In this document: piece by piece, positions 1 to 7,702 of the stretch
How positions within the stretch are numbered: the stretch's first letter is position 1
How the letters are laid out: the number at the start of each line of letters is the position of its first letter
Assembly: GCA_026786125.1 (NCBI GenBank)
Contig: JAJAYU010000099.1
Span: forward strand, 1-10,799
Direction: 5' to 3'
DNA length: 10,799 nucleotides
Origin: Chamaesiphon sp.
Lineage (GTDB): Bacteria; Cyanobacteriota; Cyanobacteriia; Cyanobacteriales; Chamaesiphonaceae
Made by a program: the position numbers and the translations under genes
Notes under the pieces: model-generated
What the model saw: only the letters and a program-made list of their open reading frames with translations
The model's database searches: none
Told to the model about the DNA's origin: nothing

Positions 1-508
1 GAGGTGTAGAACCAGCGGGGAAAGAAGGAAGTTCAGTCGAAGTAGTAGCACCAGTAGCTAGTTTTTCACACATTACAGTACCAATTACACTCTGACTGGC
101 AGCGTTGCTGAAACGCTGAGCACCGCCAGTGTAACCTTTGAGGGCTAAATCAATTGGATTGGCAAATACTGAAGAGGTTTCAACACCACCAGCAATTGTG
201 TAGCTGTAGTTAGTAGTCGAACCAGTTCCAGCACCAGTAACACTACCGATTGCTAAGACATCAAAGGAAGTTGCAAAAGAAGTATTTTCAGCGCGGAAAG
301 AGTTTTGAGTTTTGTTAACTAGAGCGACGTTCTGTTTAGCTTCGCTTTGTTTAGCTTTAGCACCTTGGTTGAGGAAGTTAGGTAGGGCAATTGCAGCCAA
401 GATACCGATGATAATAATTACAACTAGGAGTTCTACTAATGTGAATCCTTTTTCGCTTTTTTTGTTGTTGAGGTGTTGGAGGAATTTAGCTTGTAGTTCA
501 GTTCTCAT
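1..508 (-). CDS. pilA: Type IV pilin (PilA-like major pilin), C-terminus cut by window edge
   Basis: The reading frame is open from an ATG at 506-508 to the window edge, giving 169 residues with no stop. The N-terminus is a classic type IV prepilin: a 21-residue hydrophilic leader rich in Asn and Lys ends in Lys-Gly, followed by FTLVELLVVI and a long hydrophobic helix (about residues 22-45). PilD-type peptidase would cut after Gly21 and methylate Phe22; Glu26 is the conserved mature Glu5. The segment after the helix (QGAKAKQSEAKQN) is typical of cyanobacterial PilA. The rest is rich in Ser, Thr, Gly and Ala, as in pilin globular domains. A Cys near residue 149 probably pairs with one beyond the edge. 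The product would be exported and assembled into surface pili for motility, adhesion or DNA uptake. A minor pilin or pseudopilin is possible because the C-terminus is missing. No clear Shine-Dalgarno sequence precedes the start. Confidence 0.88.
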   Translation of the reverse strand, partial: MRTELQAKFLQHLNNKKSEKGFTLVELLVVIIIIGILAAIALPNFLNQGAKAKQSEAKQNVALVNKTQNSFRAENTSFATSFDVLAIGSVTGAGTGSTTNYSYTIAGGVETSSVFANPIDLALKGYTGGAQRFSNAASQSVIGTVMCEKLATGATTSTELPSFPAGSTP

Positions 509-642
509 TTTAAGTACTTTTTGTTGGGTTGGGGTGTTTCGTTTGCTTCGTGTCCTCAGCTTACCCACATCTTTCAGATAACCTATCACCCGGATCGAAC
601 TATTTTTGACATATCTTGTGAATAGTACGGATATCACGATCA

Positions 643-692
643 AAACCCCCTTCTAGAGAGGGTTTGCACTAAAACCCCCCCCCTCAGAGGGG
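643..692 (-). terminator. Two adjacent GC-rich hairpins, possible pxcA terminator
   Basis: The first hairpin pairs AAACCC (643-648) with GGGTTT (660-665). The second pairs CCCCT (680-684) with AGGGG (688-692) around a 3-base loop and abuts a run of nine C (675-683). Read on the minus strand, each stem is followed by four T (GGGTTTTGATC and GGGTTTTAGTG), so either could end transcripts coming from pxcA before the pilin gene. The T runs are short and the hairpins lie more than 220 bases past the pxcA stop, so this is tentative. They may instead be copies of a dispersed palindrome. Confidence 0.35.
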
Positions 693-711
693 ATATCATG
701 AGGCAGGATAA

Positions 712-870
712 TTTCAGACAAAAAAGAAAAAATACAAAAACCTCAGTACTTAGTCACTAATCACCCGCTAATAGCTAAAGTCCACTTAAGTGGACTTAAT
801 TTGGGTAGCCCGTGATTTATCTACGGGCGGCTGATGACTAGGCACAAGAATTTTCTTTCTTTGTCCGAAA
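712..870. repeat. Foldback (MITE-like) element with two internal palindromes
   Basis: The ends form an imperfect inverted repeat: TTTCAGACAAAAAAGAAAAA at 712-731 against the complement of 851-870 (16 of 20 positions match, ungapped). Inside lies a perfect 20-base palindrome at 778-797 (half-site AAGTCCACTT), then a hairpin GCCCGT (808-813) / ACGGGC (823-828) with a 9-base loop. Just outside each end is a CCCT-AGAGGGG-type palindrome (about 680-692 and 874-885). This organisation suggests a small non-autonomous mobile or dispersed repeat. No transposase frame lies inside or beside it. Membership of a repeat family is inferred, since only one copy is visible. Confidence 0.5.
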
Positions 871-918
871 CCACCCTAAGAGGGGATTTACATGCGGGGG
901 CTACTTGTATTTACTCAG

Positions 919-2343
919 CTACTCATTCATCGATTTATATGTAGCGACAGCGGATGGGGATTGTCCGGTGAGGTAGCGGAAGATCCAGTATTTGAAGATG
1001 GTGTCGATGAGGACGGGGAATGTGGCAATAAACAGGGAATTGAACTCGCGGTTTTCGGGGATGCCGAGGTGTTTGGCGGTGCCTGCGAGGATGATTTCCC
1101 AGCCGTGGGGGGAGTGAAAGCCGACGAAGGTATCGGTGAGCAGGATGATGATAAAGGCTTTGGCTGAGTCGCTGAGTCCAGAGATTAGCTCATCAATGAA
1201 GTTCTTGAGAATAGTAATTTGTTGCTTGATATGGGTAATCAGCCAGCCAAAAGCGATCGCTGCCAAGATATCCGCAAACCAGTTTTTGACCGCTTCAGCA
1301 CTTTGACGGTAAAAATCTGTTTTGATTGCTTGAGCTTTTTTAGTGATTTTTTCCTCGATCTGCTCGTCACTGAGCTTGGGAGTCAGAACCATTTGCTGGA
1401 ATTTGAGTTTCTTCTCAAACATTTCCATTTCCTCGAATGCTTCTTTTTCAAGGTTGACATTGAGGAACACATCTGATTGATGATAAGTACGGTAGAAATT
1501 GACTGCTGGCCCAATTATGATGATCTTAGAGATATATTGGACGATTAGTGGAACTAAGATCAGCATCAGGATAAATCTGAGTGCGGATCTAGTTTTGCCC
1601 TGACTAAAGCGATAGTTGGCGATGACTTGGGTTTCGGCTTTGGGGTTGAGATCTTGCTGGATCCGCCGGAAGGTAGAGATCAGGGATGGATCGACGAAGG
1701 GTCTTTTGTTGATGTTTTCACCTGTTGGATTGGGCAGATCGTTGGACTGGCGACGATTTGCCGATCGATTCTTACCCCCAACGATCTCAGCAGCGGTGTC
1801 AATAAACCGATCGGATCGATTTTGATCGATTAATGACGATCGATCTACTGGCAATGGCGGGGCAATCAGATCGATCGCCCGTTCCCCGAAGCTCAATCTT
1901 TGAGGCGTGAAATCCTCTAGCTGTGGGGTATTATTGGCATAGCGGGTGAGGATCTCATCGATAAAGCTGAGTTTCTCCAAGATTCGCGCTTCATATTCGA
2001 TATCTTGAGTATAGGAATTGATATCATTAAAGCCCCTACCCTCAAATTGTTGAGCGTCTGGCTGTTCGGGATAGTTGTTGCCCGTAACTGTGCGGCTAGT
2101 TTGAAATTCAGCGAGTCGGAGTCGGGCAATATTGAGGTACTTATTGAGATCGTTCTGAAAATAAGCTGCGACTTGATTGTTAGAATATTCCGAGGAGATG
2201 ACGATCTGTTCACCACCAAAATGTTCGTCTTCGATCGCTTTAATCTTCAACGCTGCTTTGTAAGCTTCATCCAATGCTCGATCGGCTGTACGATAAAACC
2301 ACTGATTTGCTTTGCGCCAGAATTGACCGAGTTTACTTTCCAT
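919..2343 (-). CDS. pxcA: Proton extrusion protein PxcA (CemA family)
   Basis: This 474-residue membrane protein belongs to the CemA/PxcA family, whose cyanobacterial members are needed for light-induced, Na+-dependent proton extrusion and indirectly for inorganic carbon uptake. The C-terminal third carries the family signature: a hydrophobic pair around residues 254-278, then about 353-371, 393-413 and 435-457, with FHSPHGWE at 409-416 followed by a well conserved stretch ending near Tyr457. The N-terminal 250 residues are hydrophilic, with a predicted helical start and a low-complexity Asn/Arg-rich linker around 190-215. This extension is normal for cyanobacterial PxcA and absent from plastid CemA. 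The length fits the family. The ATG at 2341-2343 gives a natural N-terminus (MESKLGQFW); I see no Shine-Dalgarno sequence. It is divergent from the helicase-like gene across 85 bases, so the two may share a promoter region. The assignment is firm; physiological detail comes from homologues. Confidence 0.93.
   Translation of the reverse strand: MESKLGQFWRKANQWFYRTADRALDEAYKAALKIKAIEDEHFGGEQIVISSEYSNNQVAAYFQNDLNKYLNIARLRLAEFQTSRTVTGNNYPEQPDAQQFEGRGFNDINSYTQDIEYEARILEKLSFIDEILTRYANNTPQLEDFTPQRLSFGERAIDLIAPPLPVDRSSLIDQNRSDRFIDTAAEIVGGKNRSANRRQSNDLPNPTGENINKRPFVDPSLISTFRRIQQDLNPKAETQVIANYRFSQGKTRSALRFILMLILVPLIVQYISKIIIIGPAVNFYRTYHQSDVFLNVNLEKEAFEEMEMFEKKLKFQQMVLTPKLSDEQIEEKITKKAQAIKTDFYRQSAEAVKNWFADILAAIAFGWLITHIKQQITILKNFIDELISGLSDSAKAFIIILLTDTFVGFHSPHGWEIILAGTAKHLGIPENREFNSLFIATFPVLIDTIFKYWIFRYLTGQSPSAVATYKSMNE
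1253..1260. repeat. HIP1 octamer inside pxcA
   Basis: GCGATCGC is the highly iterated palindrome of many cyanobacterial genomes. Only one other full copy occurs in this window. Confidence 0.85.
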
Positions 2344-2346
2344 AGC

Positions 2347-2398
2347 GAATAGTGAATGGCTCGCACTGAGCGTAGCCGACGTGTAGATGGTGAATAGT
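2347..2398. repeat. Heptad repeat split by a GCGTAGC-type insert
   Basis: GAATAGT occurs at 2347-2353 and again at 2392-2398, with related GTGAATGG at 2352-2359 and GATGGTGAA at 2386-2394. Between them is a GC-richer stretch, about 2360-2383, containing GAGCGTAGCCGAC. The arrangement resembles the one at 5507-5635. It fills most of the 85-base gap between pxcA and the divergent helicase-like gene and so overlaps the presumed promoter region of both. Confidence 0.5.
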
Positions 2399-2413
2399 AG
2401 TTAGATCAATAAT

Positions 2414-2420
2414 GGGAGAG
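2414..2420 (+). promoter_or_regulatory. Shine-Dalgarno sequence that selects the GTG start
   Basis: GGGAGAG lies 8 bases before the GTG at 2429. The frame is blocked upstream by TAG at 2402-2404, and no in-frame ATG lies between that stop and the GTG. The ATG at 2412 is in another frame. GTG 2429 is therefore the best start; TTG at 2432 is the only close alternative. Confidence 0.6.
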
Positions 2421-2428
2421 CTAAAAGG

Positions 2429-4564
2429 GTGTTGGGTAAAGCAATTTGGATTGAGGGGGGGACGCGCAGCGGCAAGACGGACGCGCTAGTTGGTCAATTT
2501 TGGCAGTGGTTGAACGATCGAGCTGTGCTAAGCGAACATTCACGTCAGAATGCCAAGATCTTAGTATTGGCGGGTAATGATGATAGTAAGCGAGATTTGG
2601 GGGATAGGTTGAGTGCCAAGACTCATGGCAAGTATCCAATTTTGGCGAAGACGACGATCGGTTTTATTCAAGAAGAGGTGTTGTTATTTTATCCTCTTCT
2701 GATTCAGAAATTAAACTTACCCGCTCATTTTCCCCTGAGATTGCGACCTGAGACGGAACAGGAATTGGCGACAAAGTTGTGGAAATCGGCTCTGTCACGG
2801 GTTAATTGGCGGGAAATAGCCCCCTCTGAATATCGATTTGTGCGGCGGATTTTGGATTTGCTCCAATTGGCTGCTTATGGTTGCACGCCTTTAGAATCTC
2901 TACCAGAAATTCTACTTCAAGGTTTCGGATCTGGGGAAGGTAGTGAGGTTTATAGTTGCGTGGAGTCATTAGCGGCTGAGTGGCGAGATTGGTGTCTCGA
3001 TCGCGGGTTGCTGACTTATGGGATCATGACGGAGCTATACTGGCGGCATTTATTACCCGATCCTGAATATCAACGGCGGTTACGAGATCGATATTGGACC
3101 CTACTGGCTGACGATCTGGATGATTATCCGGCGATTGGACGACAGATTTGTGATGTTTTAATTGATGCGGATGTTTGGTGTGCTTTCACTTACAATCACG
3201 ATGGGATGGTGCGCCTGGGTTTGAGTGCCGATCCTGAGTATTTACTGGGGTTAAAAGCCAGATGTATCGATCTTAATACTGATCCTCGCGCCTTGGTGTA
3301 TTTGGATTCGATCGCCACTCCATTATTTAAGGGTAAATCCAGTACTACTACCAGTGTCGATCAGATTGTCAGAGCGATGCTCAATCCAGGGCTACCACCA
3401 GTTCTGCCTGAAGGGGTGAGATCGATCGAAACTCGCACCCGTGGCGAAATGCTCAAACAAACAGCCCTAAAAGCGATCAAATTAATTACTACAGGTAAAG
3501 TCGCACCTGGAGATATTGCAATTATCGCCCCTGGATTGGATGCCATTGCTCGATCGACTATTACCAATATTTTCGCCCAGCATCAGATTCCGATTGCTTC
3601 GCTTAATGCTCAACTGCCCCTGAATAGCGATCCAGGTGTTCGCGCGCTCCTGAGCCTGATGGCACTCACCTATCCCAATTTAGGGCAGCTTACCAGCCGT
3701 GATGAAATTGCCGACTTACTCGTCACCCTCAGCCCGATTTATCCCTGCCAAAATCCAATGCTGACATCGATCGATCCAGTCCGAGCGGGCTTACTCGCCG
3801 ACTACTGTTATGCACCAGCTCTATCCCAGCCCCACCTCCTACCCTATCAAAATTTCCCCCGCTGGGATCGGCTCGGTGCCACTGTTACCCAAGCTTACGA
3901 TCGGATCCTCGCTTGGCTAGAACGAATTAGGGAGCAACAACCATCGCCCCTAGACTTACTCACAGATGCAATTAGCTATTTCTTCCAGCAGGGTAGTTAT
4001 CTCCCCTTTGACAGGCTTTCTGCCCTGCGAGAACTGATGGAAACAGCCCAACACTATTGGCTCGTCGCCGAACGCACTCACAGCCCCGCTGAATATCTCG
4101 ATTCAGCCGATCAAATCACCGCTCAATTCATCCTCCTACTCCGCCAAGGTACAATCAGCGCGAATCCTTATCCCATCGCCCAACTCCAGCCCCAGCAGCA
4201 AGCCGTCACCCTCTCCAACATCTTCCAATATCGAGCCAGCAAGCGATCTCACGCCTATCATTTTTGGCTAGATGTCGGCTCACCCCTATGGGCAGAAGGT
4301 GGAGCCGCGACCCTCTATGGTGCTAATCTATTACTTCAAGCGCACATTTCTGCCGATCAAACTATCGCCAAACCTTGGACAGAAGCTGATACCCAAGCTA
4401 CCGACGAACAGCGGCTAGCCAGAATTTTACGGGATTTGCTCCATCGGGTATCCGATCGATTGTACTTGTGCAATAGTGATTTGGCGATCAATGGACAAGA
4501 ACAAATGGGTGCATTATTAATGCTAGTACATGGTGCGAATTCATCAGAATCGATCGAATCTTGA
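2429..4564 (+). CDS. UvrD/AddA-like SF1A helicase-related ATPase with eroded motifs
   Basis: This 711-residue protein follows the SF1A helicase motif order. Walker A GGTRSGKT is at residues 10-17. A motif Ia-like stretch, ILVLAGNDDSKRDLGDRL, is at 44-61. A Ib-like segment (TIGFIQEEVLLF) lies around 76-87. Motif II reads LLADDLDDYP (225-234) where DExQD is expected. Motif III is weak (about 251-268). A very typical post-motif III/IV segment (GDIAIIAPGLDAI) is at 361-373. Motif V is degraded (about 592-616), and motif VI reads HRVSDRLYL at 672-680, keeping Arg673 where TRA is usual. ATP binding is plausible; unwinding is doubtful because Glu of motif II and Gln and Tyr of motif III are replaced. 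Cyanobacterial homologues are, from memory, often labelled recombinase family proteins. It lies 32 bases before the Pnkp-like gene, probably in one transcript, which hints at nucleic-acid repair. No nuclease domain is visible. The specific function is unknown. Confidence 0.75.
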   Translation: MLGKAIWIEGGTRSGKTDALVGQFWQWLNDRAVLSEHSRQNAKILVLAGNDDSKRDLGDRLSAKTHGKYPILAKTTIGFIQEEVLLFYPLLIQKLNLPAHFPLRLRPETEQELATKLWKSALSRVNWREIAPSEYRFVRRILDLLQLAAYGCTPLESLPEILLQGFGSGEGSEVYSCVESLAAEWRDWCLDRGLLTYGIMTELYWRHLLPDPEYQRRLRDRYWTLLADDLDDYPAIGRQICDVLIDADVWCAFTYNHDGMVRLGLSADPEYLLGLKARCIDLNTDPRALVYLDSIATPLFKGKSSTTTSVDQIVRAMLNPGLPPVLPEGVRSIETRTRGEMLKQTALKAIKLITTGKVAPGDIAIIAPGLDAIARSTITNIFAQHQIPIASLNAQLPLNSDPGVRALLSLMALTYPNLGQLTSRDEIADLLVTLSPIYPCQNPMLTSIDPVRAGLLADYCYAPALSQPHLLPYQNFPRWDRLGATVTQAYDRILAWLERIREQQPSPLDLLTDAISYFFQQGSYLPFDRLSALRELMETAQHYWLVAERTHSPAEYLDSADQITAQFILLLRQGTISANPYPIAQLQPQQQAVTLSNIFQYRASKRSHAYHFWLDVGSPLWAEGGAATLYGANLLLQAHISADQTIAKPWTEADTQATDEQRLARILRDLLHRVSDRLYLCNSDLAINGQEQMGALLMLVHGANSSESIES

Positions 4565-4596
4565 TCTTCCGATCTCAATCCTATTTATAGATCTAC

Positions 4597-5445
4597 ATGG
4601 CGCTCAAATTAATCCTTACGAAAGGCTTACCCGCTAGCGGTAAAACCACCTGGGCAAAAGAATACATTCAAAAATATCCTGAAACTGCCAACCTCTGCAA
4701 AGACGATCTCAGACTTCAACTTGGCAGCACTAATAAGCGCGAAAAACGAGTTATTCAAGTTAGAGATTTATTGACAGCACATTATTTTACACTGGGTTAT
4801 TCGGTGATTTGGTCGGATACCAATCTCAATCCAGTTCACATTAGCCGTGCCACAGAACTTGCCCAGCAGCATCAAGCCACATTGGTAATTCAAGATTTTA
4901 CTGATGTGTCGTTAGCCGAATGTATTCGCCGCGATCTAATCAGACCTAATTCCGTCGGGCAACAAGCGATCGATCAGATGTATTATGATTATCTGAATAC
5001 ACCAGATCCAGCTCCAGCAATTGACCCCCAATTACCGAATTGCTACATCGTCGATATCGATGGCACTCTAGCCATTAATAATACCCGTCATCCCTTCGCC
5101 TGGGATCGAGTCAATGAAGATGCACTCAATCCCGCTGTCGCTAAATTAGTCGAAAAATTGGGACAGGATACATCGATTATCGTCTTTTCTGGTCGATCGA
5201 GTGTTTGTCGCGATCTAACTATTGCTTGGTTAAAACAACACAATATTAAGTATCAAGATCTATTTATGCGTCCCGCCGACGATCAGCAACCTGATGATCT
5301 GCTCAAGTCAGAATTATACTATGCCCATGTCTACGGTAAATATAACGCGATCGGTATAATTGACGATCGACCAAAAGTCTGTAGAATGTGGCGAAATCTT
5401 GGCTTAACTGTCTTCCAAGTTGGCAATCCTGACTATGAGTTTTAG
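4597..5445 (+). CDS. T4-type polynucleotide 5'-kinase / 3'-phosphatase
   Basis: This 282-residue protein has the domain order of phage T4 Pnkp (301 residues): an N-terminal P-loop kinase and a C-terminal HAD phosphatase. It should phosphorylate 5'-OH ends and remove 3'-phosphates from RNA or DNA so that a ligase can join them. Kinase residues: P-loop GLPASGKT (10-17), Asp36 and Arg39 (T4 Asp35, Arg38), SDTNLNP with Asp74 (T4 Asp85), and Arg116 (T4 Arg126). Phosphatase residues: DIDGT with Asp153 and Asp155 (T4 Asp165, Asp167), SGR (198-200), Lys237, and IDDR with Asp256 and Asp257. The C-terminal part (MWRNLGLTVFQV) also parallels T4. No ligase or Hen1-like gene is nearby. It differs from animal PNKP (reverse domain order, FHA domain) and from Clostridium-type Pnkp (metallophosphatase plus ligase). 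The ATG at 4597 gives a T4-like N-terminus. Family assignment is strong; the cellular substrate, RNA or DNA, is open. Confidence 0.92.
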   Translation: MALKLILTKGLPASGKTTWAKEYIQKYPETANLCKDDLRLQLGSTNKREKRVIQVRDLLTAHYFTLGYSVIWSDTNLNPVHISRATELAQQHQATLVIQDFTDVSLAECIRRDLIRPNSVGQQAIDQMYYDYLNTPDPAPAIDPQLPNCYIVDIDGTLAINNTRHPFAWDRVNEDALNPAVAKLVEKLGQDTSIIVFSGRSSVCRDLTIAWLKQHNIKYQDLFMRPADDQQPDDLLKSELYYAHVYGKYNAIGIIDDRPKVCRMWRNLGLTVFQVGNPDYEF

Positions 5446-5461
5446 ATCGAATTAAAACAAA

Positions 5462-5493
5462 AAACCCTCGTAATCGATCGATTAAGAGGGTTT
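5462..5493. terminator. Terminator-like hairpin between convergent genes
   Basis: AAACCCTC (5462-5469) pairs with GAGGGTTT (5486-5493). The interior is itself a 14-base palindrome, TAATCGATCGATTA (5471-5484), so the whole forms one long hairpin. On the minus strand the stem is followed by TTTGTTTTAAT, a good U-tract for ending atpC transcripts. On the plus strand the TTT of the stem is followed by ACTATTAATT, which is weaker but could end transcripts from the Pnkp-like gene 17 bases upstream. It is probably shared by both. Confidence 0.8.
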
Positions 5494-5506
5494 ACTATTA
5501 ATTAAC

Positions 5507-5635
5507 TATCAATTATCAATTATCAATTACTTGTACTGTTGGCGTTAGCCTTGCCTTTGGCATTGCGTAGCCGTTCGCGTAGCGTCTCGTTCGCGAAGCG
5601 TCTCCGATAGGAGAAGAGAAGTATCAATTATCAAC
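5507..5635. repeat. TATCAAT heptad array interrupted by a GC-rich repeat block
   Basis: Three perfect tandem TATCAAT units (5507-5527) are followed by about 90 bases of GC-richer sequence, then TATCAAT (5622-5628) and TATCAAC (5629-5635), which reaches the atpC stop codon. The insert contains two tandem 16-base units GTTCGCG(T/A)AGCGTCTC at 5573-5588 and 5589-5604 with one mismatch, and a small hairpin TCTCC-GATA-GGAGA (5601-5614). Short hairpins GGC-GTTA-GCC (5541-5550) and GCC-TTT-GGC (5553-5561) precede them. Repeats of this style occur between genes in many cyanobacteria. Read through from atpC, they would form the 3' untranslated end of its mRNA. Confidence 0.75.
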
Positions 5636-6036
5636 TAACCTGCTGCTTGAAGTCTAGCGCGAGCGCGTTTAAAAGCTTTAGTCGCTTGCATTTGTTCTTG
5701 ACGAGTACCCGACTGAGTACTAGCAACTTTTTGTTCAGCTTCAGTCAATTCTTTTTGAGCTTGCTCTTTATTAATTGACTCACCCAGTTCTGCACCGTTT
5801 ACTAGTACAGTTACTTCATTATTATCAACTTCAGCAAACACACCCATCAAAGCAATTGGAATCCATTTGTCTTTGCCAGCTTTCACCCGCATCACCGCAG
5901 TATCTAATGCAGTCAAAAGTGATGAGTGACCAGTCAAAATACCCAATTGACCAGTTGTACTAGGTAAAATTACTTCATCTGCCGTGCCATCCCAGACGGT
6001 TTTGTCGGGAGCAATTACTCTTACTGTTAATGTCAT
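5635..6036 (-). CDS. atpC: ATP synthase epsilon subunit
   Basis: This 133-residue protein is the epsilon subunit of the F1 part of ATP synthase, called AtpE in plastid naming. It binds gamma at the base of the central stalk and restrains wasteful ATP hydrolysis. Residues 1-84 form the expected beta-sandwich ([17 protein letters not shown], then [21 protein letters not shown] at about 24-44), and residues from about 88 to the end form the charged two-helix C-terminal domain. The length is normal for cyanobacteria. It lies 166 bases downstream of atpD on the same strand, the usual cyanobacterial beta-epsilon pair. The spacer is unusually full of repeats, which could affect how much epsilon is made relative to beta. 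The ATG at 6034-6036 fits the family; no strong Shine-Dalgarno sequence is visible in the A/T-rich bases just upstream. Confidence 0.97.
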   Translation of the reverse strand: MTLTVRVIAPDKTVWDGTADEVILPSTTGQLGILTGHSSLLTALDTAVMRVKAGKDKWIPIALMGVFAEVDNNEVTVLVNGAELGESINKEQAQKELTEAEQKVASTQSGTRQEQMQATKAFKRARARLQAAG

Positions 6037-6050
6037 ATTTATTTTTTATA

Positions 6051-6196
6051 GTTGGGAGTTGGGAGTTAGGAGTTGGGAGAGAAGTTCGGAGTTAGGAGTT
6101 CGGAGTTCGGAGAGAGGAATATACCTTTGTGCGGAACAAAGTATTGCTATTCCATTCTTCTTTATTACTCCGAACTCCCAACTCCGAACTCCCAAC
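6051..6196. repeat. Inverted blocks of GTTNGGA heptads between atpD and atpC
   Basis: Eight units of GTTNGGA occupy 6051-6078 and 6084-6111, with the variable base reading G, G, A, G, then C, A, C, C; GAGAA separates the two sets. Four units of the complement, TCCNAAC, lie at 6169-6196, with N alternating G, C, G, C. The two arms can pair. The loop holds a further hairpin: GGAATA (6116-6121) with TATTCC (6148-6153), enclosing CTTTGT (6125-6130) / ACAAAG (6136-6141) around GCGGA. The element fills nearly the whole spacer and stops 6 bases before the atpD stop codon on its right side. Heptanucleotide tandem repeats (STRR) are known from cyanobacteria; membership in a named class is not claimed. 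Confidence 0.85.
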
Positions 6197-6202
6197 TCTT
6201 CC

Positions 6203-7660
<1,458 letters not shown>

Positions 7661-7702
7661 TTACTACTTATTATTGTGTGATTTTGTCTATAGCGATTCG
7701 AG

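Larger units (their letters stand above)
509..918. other. Non-coding region between pxcA and the pilin gene
   Basis: These 410 bases lie downstream of pxcA and upstream of the pilin gene, both on the minus strand. I see no convincing coding frame. Because pilins are usually highly expressed, the part next to 508 (about 509-640) should hold the pilin promoter and 5' leader, but I could not pick a confident -10/-35 pair. The rest contains GC-rich hairpins around 643-692 and 874-886 and a foldback element at 712-870, listed separately. Confidence 0.7.

Noticed and set aside
312..581. An 89-residue plus-strand open frame overlapping the pilin gene
   Set aside because: It is antisense to a clear prepilin N-terminus, and its sequence resembles no family. 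The minus-strand frame explains the coding signal.
2005..2352. A 115-residue plus-strand frame antisense to pxcA
   Set aside because: It lies wholly over the conserved-length PxcA coding region in the opposite strand and shows no recognisable domain.
2412..2414. ATG at 2412 as the start of the helicase-like gene
   Set aside because: It is in a different frame from the Walker A-containing protein; the GTG at 2429 is in frame and has a Shine-Dalgarno sequence.
6051..6196. A possible CRISPR array or transposon ends
   Set aside because: Units are 7 bases, tandem without unique spacers, and there are no cas or transposase genes, so it is a heptad tandem repeat.
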